Below are positions 1-9,299 of a stretch of 64,000 nt of DNA, piece by piece; positions within the stretch are counted from its first letter, which is position 1, and each line of letters opens with the position of its first letter. The notes beneath the pieces were generated by a model that saw only the letters and a program-made list of their open reading frames with translations, ran no database searches and was not told the DNA's origin. The stretch lies in contig NC_008270.1 in the NCBI RefSeq assembly GCF_000014565.1, forward strand, positions 310,001 to 374,000, given 5' to 3'. The position numbers were made by a program, and so were the translations under genes. The DNA comes from Rhodococcus jostii RHA1. Lineage in GTDB: Bacteria; Actinomycetota; Actinomycetes; Mycobacteriales; Mycobacteriaceae.

Positions 1-1185
1 TATGGTCTCGTCGCGATGACGATGGTCGCGCTCTCCGCTGTGCTGGCCGCCTGCGGAGGCGGCGCAGGAAGCAACGACCCGAACGGCTCGACAGTGAAGA
101 TCGGCGTCCTCGCCAACGTCACCGGCACTGTCGGCAAGCAGGAGGGTGGCGCGACCCGGGTGCTCGAAGCCTGGGCGCGAAACGTGAATGCCCGCGGCGG
201 CATCGGCGGACGCGAGGTAGAGCTCGTCATCAAGGACACCCGCGCGGACGCTCCGACCACGGCAGCGGCCGCGGAGGAGTTCATCGCCGATGAGTCGGTG
301 GTCGGCGTGTTCTCGCTGACCTTCAGCACCGAGGGCTCCGTGGGCCAGCAGATCGCGGACTCCGATCTGCCGGTCGTCGGTGGAGCAGGATTCAACCCCA
401 AGGTCTGGGGAGCGCTGCCCAACTGGTACGGGATCACCACGTCGTTTCCGAACGTGACGGGCATCCAAGTATGGGCCGCAGCGGAAGCGGGGGCGACGAA
501 GCTCAGCCAGATCTCTTGTGCGGAAGACCCCTCCTGCGTCGCCTCGGAATCCACCTTCAAGTCCGCCGTCGACGAGGTCGGCGCCTCCTACGCCGGTCTG
601 GTGAAGGTGGCAGCGACGGCGCCGAACTACACCGCCGAGTGTCTGGCGATCGCCGATAGGGGCGCCGACTTCATCCAGCTCGGTCTTGCCGAGGCGATCG
701 CCCCGCGCGTCGCCGAGGACTGCATCCGACAGGGCTACACCGGCTCCTTCGGCGCGTCGAGCAACAGCCTGACCGGCACGCTCACGAGCGTGCCCGGCAT
801 CCAGCTCAACGGCGGGCTCAACGCCTTCCCGTGGTTCATGGAGTCACCCGCCGCCCAGAACTACCGCGACGTGATGGCGGCACAGAAGGTCAGCGAGGAC
901 GACTGGTCCTCGACCCCGGCCACTGCCGCCTGGGCCAGCGCCAAGCTCTTCGAGAAGACGATGTCCGGAGTGGTATCCGGGACGACCATCACCAGGGACA
1001 CGGTCCAGGACGCCTATGGCGCCATCAAGGACGAGACCCTGGACGGACTGCTCCCTCAGCCGGTGACCTTCACCCGCGGAGAGCCCTCACCCCGGATCGA
1101 CTGTGCTTGGCTGTACAAACTGGAGAACGGCACCTTGGTCACCTCGGGCGAGCCGCAGTGCAGCGCGCCGAAGATCGCGAGCTGA
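1..1185 (+). CDS. ABC transporter substrate-binding lipoprotein, branched-chain amino-acid type (5' partial)
   Basis: This is an extracytoplasmic solute receptor of the Peripla_BP_6/LivK class. It should deliver a small amino-acid-like or organic-acid substrate to the permease encoded next. The frame is open to the window edge, so the start lies outside. The first visible residues are a hydrophobic signal-peptide core ending in the lipobox LAAC, which predicts lipidation and membrane anchoring. The mature part keeps family features (KIGVLANVTGTVG near the start, NARGGIGGREVEL, VGVFS). The stop is one base before the permease ATG, so the genes form one operon. The substrate cannot be read from sequence; downstream SnoaL and SDR genes suggest a catabolic substrate rather than amino acids. 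Confidence 0.88.
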   Translation, partial: YGLVAMTMVALSAVLAACGGGAGSNDPNGSTVKIGVLANVTGTVGKQEGGATRVLEAWARNVNARGGIGGREVELVIKDTRADAPTTAAAAEEFIADESVVGVFSLTFSTEGSVGQQIADSDLPVVGGAGFNPKVWGALPNWYGITTSFPNVTGIQVWAAAEAGATKLSQISCAEDPSCVASESTFKSAVDEVGASYAGLVKVAATAPNYTAECLAIADRGADFIQLGLAEAIAPRVAEDCIRQGYTGSFGASSNSLTGTLTSVPGIQLNGGLNAFPWFMESPAAQNYRDVMAAQKVSEDDWSSTPATAAWASAKLFEKTMSGVVSGTTITRDTVQDAYGAIKDETLDGLLPQPVTFTRGEPSPRIDCAWLYKLENGTLVTSGEPQCSAPKIAS

Positions 1186-1186
1186 C

Positions 1187-3916
1187 ATGCTCCAGTACCT
1201 CCCCCTGATCCTCAGTGGCATCGCGACCGGCGCGATCTTCGGTCTCGCCGGTACAGGACTGGTCCTGACCTTCAAGACGTCGGGGCTGTTCAACTTCGGG
1301 CATGGTGCGATCGCGACCGTCGCGGCCTATGTGTTCTACTCGCTGCACGTCCAGCTCGGTCTCGGCGCGCTGCCGTCGTTCGTGATTGCGGTCCTCTTCG
1401 TCGGCCCGGTGCTCGGGTTGATCATGGAGCGCGTGGCCGCGCGGCTCGCCCCGCAGCCGGTGGCACTGCAGATCGTCGGCACCGTAGGGATCATGCTTGC
1501 CGTCCAGGGCCTGGCCACCCTCCTCTACGGCCCCGCCACGATCCGCGTTGACCAGTTCCTGCCGTTCGGCACGGACACCTTCTCGCTCGGTGGCGTGGTG
1601 CTGACCTGGGACTTCGTCATCATCACGGGGATCACCCTCGTAGCGGTCGGCGGTCTCTACGCGCTCTTCCGCTTCTCGCGCACCGGCTTGGCGATGCGGG
1701 CCGTTGTGGACGACCCGAACCTGGTCTCGATGCTAGGGACGAACCCGACGAGGGTGCGCCGCACCGCGTGGGTCATCGGGTCGACGTTCACGGCGCTCTC
1801 CGGTGTTCTCGTCGCCCCCGTGATCGGCCTCGACGCCATCGGAATGACGTTCCTGGTGGTGCAGGCCTTCGGCGCGGCAGTGGTCGGTGCGTTCTCCAAC
1901 ATCCCGCGGACCCTGATCGGCGGGCTGGTGATCGGAGTACTGGCCGACCTCTCGAAGGCCTGGGTGCTCGACGCCCCCTGGCTGGCCGGGGTGCCCGCCA
2001 CCCTGCCGTTCCTCGTGCTGTTCATCGGGCTGCTCGTGTTGCCGAAGGGCAGGCTCCCGGTCCCCGACAGGATGCAGCTCCGGCCTCCCCTTCCGCAGTT
2101 CCGCGCGCTAGGGAGGATCCGGATCGCGGTCGCGGTCCTCGTGCTGATCCCCCTGCTGTTGGTCCCCTCCTTCGCGGGCACCACCCTGTCCTTCTGGTCG
2201 ACGGCGATCGCCACGGCGATCATGGTGCTCTCGCTCGGCCTGCTGGTACGGACCTCCGGTCAGGTGTCGCTGTGTCATGCTGCGTTCGCCGCGATCGGTG
2301 CGGTCGCCTTTGCCCAGCTGTCCGAAGGACTGGGCTTGCCGTGGATCGTGGCGTTGCTGGTGGGGGCGCTGGTTGTGGTCCCGGTTGGCGCATTGGTCGC
2401 GATCCCGGCGATCCGGCTCAGCGGCCTGTACCTCGCGCTGGCCACGTTCGGGTTCGGGATCATGGTGCAGCAGCTGCTGTACGGACAGCCATGGATGTTC
2501 ACCTCGTTGTCGGAGGGCCGCCGGATGCCGCGGCCGGAGTTCGCCACCTCGCAGGCGGACTTCTACTACGTCCTGCTCGCGGCGCTGGTAATCGTCGCGA
2601 TCCTCGTCGTCGTGATCGTGCGGAGCCGGCTCGGGCGGGTGCTGCAGGGCATGTCGGAATCGCCAATGGCGGTGACAGCCCTGGGGCTTTCCAGCACCGT
2701 CACCAAGCTGATCGTCTTCTGCATCTCGGCATACCTGGCGGGCATCGGCGGTGCGCTGCTCGGGATGGTGCGACACTTCGCCATCGGCTCGGACCCGTTC
2801 TACCTGCCGTTCAGCTCGCTGCTCCTGCTCACGATGCTGGCGCTGGCCCCGTTCGCGGAGCCCTGGTATGCGCTCGTGGCGCTCACCACGGTATTGCCCG
2901 CCTACCTCCCGGGGGACCAGACCGTCTACATCGTGAACGCCGTCTTCGGCGTCTTCGGTGTGATGGTCGCGATGCAGGGCGGCCCCCCACGGATGCCGAT
3001 TAGGCTCCAGCACCTGCTGGATCGGTTGGGCGGCAGGCAGCCAGATGTGCCGGAAGCCGCGCAGGGGGAGTCGACCGACGGCCTCCGCGCCACGGGCTCG
3101 GCCGTTGAGACCGTGGAGACCGCAGTCCGAGGCGGGCTGGAGGTAGCCGACCTGCACGTGCGCTTCGGCGGTCTGGTCGCCGTCGACGGCGCGACGTTCC
3201 GCGTCCCGACCGGCACGATCACGGGCCTGATCGGCCCCAACGGCGCGGGCAAGACCACGACGTTCGACGCGTGCAGTGGGCTCAACCGGCGCTTCTCTGG
3301 AGCCATCAGGCTGCACGGGGACGACATCACCCGCTCGTCTCCAGCAGTGCGAGGCCGAGCAGGCCTCGGCCGCACCTTTCAGCGGATGCAGCTCTGCGAG
3401 ACCCTCACCGTCATGGAGAACGTCGTGCTGGGGCGGGAGTGCTCGCAGGCGGGCAAGGGTTTCGTCTCGCACCTGGTCGCACGGCCATCAGAGTGGCGGC
3501 TGGCGCGCTCGGCGGCCCGGGCTGCCGTGGTCGAGTGTGGGATCGAGCATCTCGCCGACCGTCAGGTCGCCACGCTGTCGACGGGGCAGCGCCGACTCGT
3601 CGAGCTCGCCCGCTGCCTGGCGGGTCCTTTCGACGTGCTTCTCCTCGACGAGCCGTCGTCCGGTCTCGACGCCACCGAGACGGCCCGACTCGCCGAGGTG
3701 CTCGAGCGCGTCGTAGCGCGCCGGAGAATCGGGATCCTGCTGGTGGAGCACGACGTCGAGCTGGTCATGCGGATCTGCAGCGCGATCTTCGTGCTGGACT
3801 TCGGCCGCATGATCTTCGATGGGACCCCCCTGGACGTCGCGGCCAGCGAGTTGGTGCGCGCCGCGTACTTGGGCGACGATCTCGACCTTGCGGGCTCGGT
3901 AGGAGGTGCCGCGTGA
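1187..3916 (+). CDS. Fused ABC transporter: LivH-type permease + LivM-type permease + LivG-type ATPase
   Basis: One 909-residue polypeptide carries three units that are usually separate. Residues about 1-290 are a LivH-like permease (GLAGTGLVLTFKTSGLFNFGHGA at the start). Residues about 305-590 are a LivM-like permease (TSGQVSLCHAAFAAIGAVAF, AIRLSGLYLALATFGF). Residues about 640-895 are an ATPase with Walker A GPNGAGKTTT (about 684), signature LSTGQRR (about 796), Walker B VLLLDEPSSGLD (about 818) and H-loop VEHD (about 853). The ATG at 1187 follows the receptor stop directly; the frame extends further upstream but only inside the receptor gene. The ATPase domain sits cytoplasmically after the last helices. 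LivM-LivG fusions are known; the triple fusion is less common. Confidence 0.92.
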   Translation: MLQYLPLILSGIATGAIFGLAGTGLVLTFKTSGLFNFGHGAIATVAAYVFYSLHVQLGLGALPSFVIAVLFVGPVLGLIMERVAARLAPQPVALQIVGTVGIMLAVQGLATLLYGPATIRVDQFLPFGTDTFSLGGVVLTWDFVIITGITLVAVGGLYALFRFSRTGLAMRAVVDDPNLVSMLGTNPTRVRRTAWVIGSTFTALSGVLVAPVIGLDAIGMTFLVVQAFGAAVVGAFSNIPRTLIGGLVIGVLADLSKAWVLDAPWLAGVPATLPFLVLFIGLLVLPKGRLPVPDRMQLRPPLPQFRALGRIRIAVAVLVLIPLLLVPSFAGTTLSFWSTAIATAIMVLSLGLLVRTSGQVSLCHAAFAAIGAVAFAQLSEGLGLPWIVALLVGALVVVPVGALVAIPAIRLSGLYLALATFGFGIMVQQLLYGQPWMFTSLSEGRRMPRPEFATSQADFYYVLLAALVIVAILVVVIVRSRLGRVLQGMSESPMAVTALGLSSTVTKLIVFCISAYLAGIGGALLGMVRHFAIGSDPFYLPFSSLLLLTMLALAPFAEPWYALVALTTVLPAYLPGDQTVYIVNAVFGVFGVMVAMQGGPPRMPIRLQHLLDRLGGRQPDVPEAAQGESTDGLRATGSAVETVETAVRGGLEVADLHVRFGGLVAVDGATFRVPTGTITGLIGPNGAGKTTTFDACSGLNRRFSGAIRLHGDDITRSSPAVRGRAGLGRTFQRMQLCETLTVMENVVLGRECSQAGKGFVSHLVARPSEWRLARSAARAAVVECGIEHLADRQVATLSTGQRRLVELARCLAGPFDVLLLDEPSSGLDATETARLAEVLERVVARRRIGILLVEHDVELVMRICSAIFVLDFGRMIFDGTPLDVAASELVRAAYLGDDLDLAGSVGGAA

Positions 3917-4662
3917 ATCCGTCGACTACTGCCGAGACGCCGTCCGACGTGCGAACTGACGTACCAGCGCTTATGGTCGAGGAGCTCAGTGCGGGCTATG
4001 GGAGCACCACTGTGCTGCGGGATGTCTCGCTCACGGTGCCCTCGGGTGGAGCCGTTGCCCTGCTTGGGCCGAATGGCGCAGGCAAGTCCACCCTGCTGGC
4101 CGCTCTGTCCGGGCTGCTGCCGCTCACGGGCGGCCGATTTGCGATGCATGGCGAGGACGTGACCGGGCGGCCCGCGCATCAGCTCGCGGCAGCGGGGCTC
4201 TCGCACATCCCGGAGGGTCGCGGGGTCTTCCGTGGCCTGACCGTGCGTGAGAACCTGGTCATGCAGGCGGGCAGAGGGGCGGAGGATGAGGCGATCGAGC
4301 GCGCGGTCAGCGCGTTCCCGGTCCTCGGTCAGCGCCTCGAACAGCAGGCCGGAACGATGAGCGGCGGCCAGCAGCAGATGCTGGCTATGTCGGCGGCCTA
4401 CGTCCGGCGGCCGCGCCTGGTACTGGTCGACGAGGCGTCCCTGGGACTCGCGCCGCTGGTGGTCGACGAGATCTTCTCATTCCTGGGGCAGCTCGTTGCC
4501 GATGGTGCCGCGCTGCTTCTGGTCGACCAATTCGCCGCTCGTGCACTGAACCTGGCCTCGTACGCCTACGTCCTCAACCGCGGTCGGGTCGTCCACCATG
4601 GGTCGGCGGCAGACCTCGACGAGACGACACTGGCCCGCGCCTATCTCGGCGGTGAATCGTGA
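3913..4662 (+). CDS. ABC transporter ATPase, LivF type
   Basis: This is the second nucleotide-binding subunit of the uptake system, expected to pair with the fused LivG domain. It is 249 residues, normal for LivF. The GTG start at 3913 overlaps the previous stop and follows AGGAGG at 3901-3906. Motifs are Walker A GPNGAGKST (about residue 52), the IPEGRGVF segment typical of LivF, signature MSGGQQQM (about 149), Walker B LVLVDEASLGLAP and a VDQ in place of the H-loop His, which is also usual for LivF. The stop overlaps the next GTG by three bases, which indicates translational coupling. Confidence 0.93.
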   Translation: MNPSTTAETPSDVRTDVPALMVEELSAGYGSTTVLRDVSLTVPSGGAVALLGPNGAGKSTLLAALSGLLPLTGGRFAMHGEDVTGRPAHQLAAAGLSHIPEGRGVFRGLTVRENLVMQAGRGAEDEAIERAVSAFPVLGQRLEQQAGTMSGGQQQMLAMSAAYVRRPRLVLVDEASLGLAPLVVDEIFSFLGQLVADGAALLLVDQFAARALNLASYAYVLNRGRVVHHGSAADLDETTLARAYLGGES

Positions 4663-5108
4663 GCGGGACCATCGATGTGGCCGACCGTCTCGCACTGCAC
4701 GAACTGGCCGCGGCCTACGGCGAGATCGTGGATGCGAAGGACTGGGCTGGACTGGCTCAGATCTTCACCGAGGACGCGGTGTTTGACATGAGCGATATCG
4801 GGCTCGGCGAGTTCCACGGGCTGGCGGCGATCCGGGGGCACATGACCACGACGGATCGGCATCCCCGGGCGCACCTGATCGTCAACGTCCGGGTTGTTGA
4901 GGGGGATCCAGTCGGGTTACGCAGTCGAGTCATTGGGGTGCTGCCGGACCGCAGGGTCGCTGTCGGAAGCTACCGGGATCACGTTGAGCGCACGGTCGAC
5001 GGTTGGCGGGTCCGGCACCGGATCTTCACTGCCGGTCAGCGGGCTGACGGCTCGTTCACCGGCACAGAATCACCACGGCCGGCCTGGGACAGGGGAGCTC
5101 AACGATGA
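4659..5108 (+). CDS. SnoaL-like / NTF2-fold protein
   Basis: This 149-residue protein has the small alpha+beta barrel signature of SnoaL-like polyketide cyclases, dehydratases and isomerases (ADRLALHELAAAYGEIVDAKDW, IFTEDAVFDM, then GLAAIRGHM). Such proteins act on hydrophobic ring or acyl substrates, but the reaction cannot be assigned. Its GTG start overlaps the livF stop and its end overlaps the SDR start (ATGA), so it belongs to the transport operon. A truncated paralogue lies at 36904-37059. Confidence 0.75.
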   Translation: MSGTIDVADRLALHELAAAYGEIVDAKDWAGLAQIFTEDAVFDMSDIGLGEFHGLAAIRGHMTTTDRHPRAHLIVNVRVVEGDPVGLRSRVIGVLPDRRVAVGSYRDHVERTVDGWRVRHRIFTAGQRADGSFTGTESPRPAWDRGAQR

Positions 5109-5965
5109 ATCGACCATCGGCTGCGAAGCCTCTCATCGGCCGAGTGGCCCTGGTGACCGGTGGTGGCCGTGGGCTTGGACGGGCACACTCCCGGGAGCTC
5201 GCTCGGCTGGGCGCGAGTGTGGTCGTGGCGGACACGGGGGTGGCTCTCGACGGGACCGCGCCCGATGCGACCGTAGCCACCTCGACTGTCGACGAGATCT
5301 GTGCGGATGGCGGCCGGGCCGTCGCCGACCACGCCGACGTGCGAACTTTCGCGGGTGCGCAGGCCGCCGTGACAAGTGCGGTGGAGTGTTTCGGTCGGTT
5401 GGACATCGTGGTCAACAATGCAGGCACGTTGCACGGGGCGCCGCTTGAAGCGTTGACCGAGGCCGATCTGCGCGCTGAGCTGGACATTCATGCCGTCGCG
5501 ACGGTTGCAGTCCTGCAGGCGGCCTTTCCGGTGATGCGTGCCCAGCGTTACGGCCGGGTTCTGAACACGATCTCTGAGGCTTCACTTCACCGACACATGG
5601 CCGACTCGATCGCGTACTCGACGGCGAAGGCCGCTGTGTGGGGCGCGACGATGGCAGCTGCAGCGGCAGGGGAGCCGGACGGCATCACGGTCAACGCGCT
5701 GTCGCCCGGGGCCTACACTCGCATGTCGAAGCGCTTCCTCGACGTGCAGGGCATCCCGGCCGGCCTCGACCTCTCCCCGGAACGCGTCGCTGAGGTAGCG
5801 GCAGGGCTGTGCACCGAGGCGGCAGGTGGAATCAACGGGCGGGTCCTGCACACCGCGGGTGGCCACATCCGCGAGTTCCGCCTGGGTCGATTGGACGACA
5901 CCGACCTCGTCGAGTGGCTGAGGCGCTACGTTGACCGACACGTCGCTGGCGCGCCCAACGATTGA
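5105..5965 (+). CDS. Short-chain dehydrogenase/reductase
   Basis: This 286-residue classical SDR has the nucleotide-binding motif TGGGRGLG near residue 19, NNAG in strand 4 and YSTAK as the catalytic Tyr/Lys pair, with Ser residues in TISEAS just upstream. An Asp at the end of strand 2 (VVVADTG) favours NAD over NADP. Expected role: oxidation of a secondary alcohol or reduction of a ketone on the imported compound. It is the last gene of the ABC operon and overlaps the SnoaL gene by four bases. Confidence 0.88.
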   Translation: MNRPSAAKPLIGRVALVTGGGRGLGRAHSRELARLGASVVVADTGVALDGTAPDATVATSTVDEICADGGRAVADHADVRTFAGAQAAVTSAVECFGRLDIVVNNAGTLHGAPLEALTEADLRAELDIHAVATVAVLQAAFPVMRAQRYGRVLNTISEASLHRHMADSIAYSTAKAAVWGATMAAAAAGEPDGITVNALSPGAYTRMSKRFLDVQGIPAGLDLSPERVAEVAAGLCTEAAGGINGRVLHTAGGHIREFRLGRLDDTDLVEWLRRYVDRHVAGAPND

Positions 5966-6463
5966 GAAGGAGGGATGAGCCCCTCAGCGTGAGGGCATTG
6001 AGCTCGCAAGCAGGCTGAGGACCGCAACCCTGCTTGCTGCCGGCTCGGCTCACCCGCACGCAAGGTTCTGCAGGACGCTTCTGATCCCGTCGTGTAGCGC
6101 TCGCCGTGCGAATACTTCTCCTCTTCGCGCCGGCCGGGGTTCTCGGGGTAGGGCACCGGCTCGGCATCATCCCAGCGTGCGAATCAACCCGGCTCGCCGC
6201 TCTGCGGCATCGGTCCACGAGTCGACATCACCGGCCCCACCCAGCAATCGGGAAGGCCGCACCCATCACTAGATTGAACAATCTGGCTGGACGTCACAGT
6301 CGATATGGAGTGGTCTCCTGTCAAGAGGCAGGCTGAGGCGCCCGTCCTGATTGTTCGGGGCGGGCGCCTCGTGCTTGGTCGTCGTGGTGCTGGTCAGTGT
6401 GTCGATGGCGATGTGCGGTCAGACTGATCTTCTGTCAATCATGTGACCTGTAAACGGGTCCCG
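5966..6463. other. Gene-free interval between convergent operons
   Basis: No convincing gene is seen. Just after the SDR stop there is a short imperfect palindrome at 5979-5996. A perfect 10-bp inverted repeat (GAGGCGCCCG with loop, 6335-6370) lies before the convergent TetR gene. Both could end transcription. Confidence 0.5.
6335..6370. terminator. GC-rich hairpin, possible terminator
   Basis: GAGGCGCCCG at 6335-6344 pairs perfectly with CGGGCGCCTC at 6361-6370 across a 16-base loop. It lies between convergent genes (SDR and TetR). There is no U-tract, so it could also be a remnant of an IS end. Confidence 0.4.
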
Positions 6464-7063
6464 TCAGCAGAGTGCCCGGTCGACGAAGTTCAGCAACGAG
6501 GCGACGAGGGGTGCGACGTCTGCACCTTCGGGGAGGGCTATGGCCTGTTCGAAGCCACGGTCCATCAGAGCGCGCACCCACTGGGTGTCGTTGTCGGGGT
6601 CGGCTCGGGGCAACGAGCCGTCCTGTCGGCCCCGGTCGAGAAGGGCCCTGAGGCCCCTCTCCTGTCGCTCGTCATAGTGCTTGCGCTCCGCCGTGTACCC
6701 CTGCGCCCTCATGACCTCGTCGGAGAGCAGGACCGCAACGCGCGGGCGCCGTGTGGGGTCGCCAGCGACATGCAGAAGGGCACCGAGCCAACCGTGCAAT
6801 GCAATCCGGCCGTTCGGGGCCCTCGCGGCGTCCGCCTCCATGTCACCCAGCGCGCGGTCCCCGTCGCTGCGGAACATGGTCAGCAGCAGTTCGTCCTTCG
6901 AGTCGAAGAGGCGATAAAAGGCCCTCGTCCCAAGCCCGGCTTGCGCGAGGATGTCGGTGACAGATGCTGACGCGCCGTCGACGGCGAGGAGCCGATAAGC
7001 CGCCTCGACGATCTTGGCACGCTCGGCCCTACGCCCGTCAGGGCCGTTGCTTCCGGACGCCAC
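6464..7063 (-). CDS. TetR-family transcriptional regulator (intact copy)
   Basis: This 199-residue protein has an N-terminal helix-turn-helix (AKIVEAAYRLLAVDGASASVTDILAQAGLGTRAFYRLFDSKDELL pattern, given here as the region of residues 14-57) and a divergent ligand-binding C-terminus. It is nearly identical over the HTH to the frameshifted copy at 19300-19892, so the two arose by duplication. It follows a hydrolase remnant on the same strand and probably once controlled that hydrolase gene and the CoA-catabolic genes around it. The effector is unknown. Confidence 0.85.
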   Translation of the reverse strand: MASGSNGPDGRRAERAKIVEAAYRLLAVDGASASVTDILAQAGLGTRAFYRLFDSKDELLLTMFRSDGDRALGDMEADAARAPNGRIALHGWLGALLHVAGDPTRRPRVAVLLSDEVMRAQGYTAERKHYDERQERGLRALLDRGRQDGSLPRADPDNDTQWVRALMDRGFEQAIALPEGADVAPLVASLLNFVDRALC

Positions 7064-7162
7064 GCGGATCGTCCTCCCGCCCCACCCGTCCCGACAAGTC
7101 GAGAGGTCACGCGGCTCGTCCGCGCTGCAGTCGAGCCTATCGCAAGGTCGGAGGGTGTCGGG

Positions 7163-7425
7163 TCAGCCCTCGATGATCTGCCGCACGATCTCGGCGAGCT
7201 CGTGGGGGCGATCGCTCTGCACGGAGTGTCCAGCGCCAAGACCGTGCGGACGACGGTGGCGGGACTGCGGTGCACAAACTCGGTGGCGTCCTCGGTGGAG
7301 ACGAACGCCGATGTACCTCCGCGGATCAGTGTGAATTGCGCGGCCGACGCGCTCACGTCTTCCCACAGTGCCGACGAATCGGATCGACTCTTGTCCAGCA
7401 CGTCGTACCGCCATGGCGGGTTTGC
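7163..7425 (-). pseudogene. Alpha/beta hydrolase, C-terminal remnant
   Basis: The reverse strand encodes WRYDVL then SDSSALWEDVSAS and RGGTSAFVS, matching the last third of the intact hydrolase at 20008-20922. A one-base frameshift near 7240 splits it: the terminal GAGHSVQSDRPHELAEIVR, which carries the catalytic His, is in another frame. The nucleophile half is missing. The 5' junction falls directly behind the stop of the tandem GntR gene, so a deletion removed the thiolase, NUDIX and N-terminal hydrolase genes present in the second copy. Confidence 0.8.
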
Positions 7426-7433
7426 GCTCTGTC

Positions 7434-8882
7434 TCAGACTCCTTGGACCGTTGGTGGGCGGCGCAGATGGCGGCCCAGTCGGTGGCGAGCTAGGGCGCTG
7501 TCGCCGTTGAGCAGCGCGCTGAGCACACTTGCATGCGCATCCTGCCCGTCGCGATCGTCGGCCACAGGTACAGCGTCCAAGCCCTCGGCGGCGAGCAGGA
7601 TGTGAGTGAAAAGCTCAAGGATTGGGTCGTCTGCGAGACGGGCGAAGATCACGGCGCGCTCGTCCGCCGTGGCCCCGCCACAAAACTCGGCGGCAGCCTC
7701 GAGGCGCTCGTGCATCTCGGGCTCGTGCAACCGCTCCGTCACGGCAGCCAGTGCACCGAGCTCGAGGATGTCGCGCACCTGCCTCACTTCGTCGGTGGAG
7801 GTTCCCCGGTATCGGAGGTATGTCCCCGCCGCCTCGATGCTCGCCGCCGGATCGGGCTCGGTGATCACGAGGCCGCCGTACGGGCCGCGCCGCATCCTGG
7901 CGATGTGGTGGTGTTCGAGGAGCCGAACAGCCTCGCGGAACACAGCGCGGCTGACGCCCGAGCGCGCCTGCAGCTCCGACTCCGAGCCGAAGATTTGCCC
8001 GGCCTGCATGCCGCTGGTGACGATGTCCGTCATCAGGCGGTGCGCCACCGTCTCCGCGAGTTTGGCAGTGGGTGGAAGCGGCGCGGGGGAGGACGACCCA
8101 CGATCGATTGGCCTCTGCTGCACCGACAGGAGCCAGGCGTTTACTGCACGCAGATGTCGAACCGATCGGTGTTGCGCGAGGACATGATCCCCGGAGACGA
8201 TGGCGTCGACGATCGCCTTATGCGCGTGATCGGACTCCGACTTGAGGTCCTGCAGCTTCCGGTCGATGGGCAGCGTCGGCACCTGCGCGTAGTTGATCGT
8301 TAGTTGGACCAGGACGTCCACAAACAGGGTCAGTACGGCACTGCCGCAGTGATCGGCCAGCACGATGTGGAGTCGTTCGTGACCGGTCGAATCGAATCCT
8401 TCGGCCTCCTGCTCACGGCGCAGAGACGCACGTAGGTGGTTGATCCCATCCTCGGTCAGGCGTTCCGAGGCGAGCCGAGCGGCGGCCGGCTCGAGCAGAA
8501 CGCGTGCCCGGAGCAGGTCTGCGACGTTGGCGCCGACAAATTCGAGGTAGACGGCCATGGCTCGGGCCAGCGGATGCGCGTCGGGAGCCTGTACGACGAG
8601 CCCACCCGGAGAGCTGCGGCGTGTGCGGACGACGCCCCGATGCTCCAAGAGCCGGATGGCTTCCCGTAGCGCGCCTCGACTCACGTCGTAACGGCTACAG
8701 AGGTTCTCCTCGGAAGCGAAAACCTCTCCGACCCGCCAGCCGGCAGCCGCGATGTCGGCTTCGAGTCGCTGGGCGAGGACAGCGGCTAGTTTCCGCTTGC
8801 GCTCCCCTTCGGTGCGAGGAGGGACAGGGGCTGCAGGAATCTGGGTCTGTCGTGTTCCCGTCGACATCGCGCCCCACCTCAC
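7434..8882 (-). CDS. Tandem GntR/FadR-type regulator (HTH-FCD-HTH-FCD)
   Basis: The 482-residue protein contains two full FadR-like regulators in one chain. HTH 1 is at about residues 31-95 (VSRGALREAIRLLEHRG) and FCD 1 at about 110-235. HTH 2 is at about 265-330 (VSRAVFREAVRLLEHHH) and FCD 2 at about 345-470. FadR proteins normally bind palindromes as homodimers with one HTH each, so this chain may bind as an internal pseudo-dimer. ATG at 8882 or 8867 could start translation. A conserved 15-bp box lies just upstream (8897-8911). Paralogues are at 22775-24193 (intact) and 12876 (fragment). Confidence 0.88.
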   Translation of the reverse strand: MRWGAMSTGTRQTQIPAAPVPPRTEGERKRKLAAVLAQRLEADIAAAGWRVGEVFASEENLCSRYDVSRGALREAIRLLEHRGVVRTRRSSPGGLVVQAPDAHPLARAMAVYLEFVGANVADLLRARVLLEPAAARLASERLTEDGINHLRASLRREQEAEGFDSTGHERLHIVLADHCGSAVLTLFVDVLVQLTINYAQVPTLPIDRKLQDLKSESDHAHKAIVDAIVSGDHVLAQHRSVRHLRAVNAWLLSVQQRPIDRGSSSPAPLPPTAKLAETVAHRLMTDIVTSGMQAGQIFGSESELQARSGVSRAVFREAVRLLEHHHIARMRRGPYGGLVITEPDPAASIEAAGTYLRYRGTSTDEVRQVRDILELGALAAVTERLHEPEMHERLEAAAEFCGGATADERAVIFARLADDPILELFTHILLAAEGLDAVPVADDRDGQDAHASVLSALLNGDSALARHRLGRHLRRPPTVQGV

Positions 8883-8896
8883 CTCATCGGTCTTCC

Positions 8897-8911
8897 ATTG
8901 AGTATACTATC
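8897..8911 (-). promoter_or_regulatory. Predicted operator of the tandem GntR regulator
   Basis: In gene direction the sequence is GATAGTATACTCAAT. It matches boxes upstream of the two other GntR-type genes (12766-12780, 24223-24237) at 13-14 of 15 positions and lies 14-29 bp from the possible starts. Autoregulation is inferred. Confidence 0.6.
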
Positions 8912-8984
8912 AAACCTGGTTCGGCCAGGCGACCCTGTGGCTTTTTCGAGGGACGGTCTCGATTTCGACCCCGAATCGAATCGG

Positions 8985-9130
8985 TGACTTATGAGGGGGG
9001 CATGGTTTCTCGTAAGCAGCGTCGTAAGCCGAAGCCGTACAGTTCGATCTGACTGATGCGCAGGAGTTGATCGACCGATGGTCCCGGTACCTTCGGCTGG
9101 TCGCCGCCCATCCACTCTCGTCGCCGGATA
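8985..9130 (+). mobile_element. IS5-family element, 5' end remnant
   Basis: From about 8965 to 9130 the sequence repeats, in inverted orientation and with few mismatches, the 5' end of the IS5-type element at 13030-13870 (start MVSRKQRRKPKPY followed by a shifted FDLTDAQ frame). Only the N-terminal transposase region remains. Confidence 0.7.
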
Positions 9131-9299
9131 ATACCCGAGTCGCTTGACCCGATCACACGCGCTCGGACACGCGAGGATGAGGTCGGGCAGCTCGTGGTCA
9201 CTGATATCGATAAGGCGGTGCGCCGCTCGTTCGATCTGGCACAGAAGATCTCGTGCGCCACTCGTCCTCGCAGCGCCGCTGCGGACGTCACCACTCTCG

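Noticed and set aside
1768..3003. Plus-strand 411-codon frame inside the fused permease gene
   Set aside because: Different frame of the same coding DNA, Arg/Gly/Ala-rich, with no transmembrane pattern; a shadow.
2108..3472. Long minus-strand frame of 454 codons opposite the fused permease gene
   Set aside because: It lies wholly antisense to a well-supported coding region, is Arg/Gln/His-rich with no family features, and is a typical shadow in high-GC DNA.
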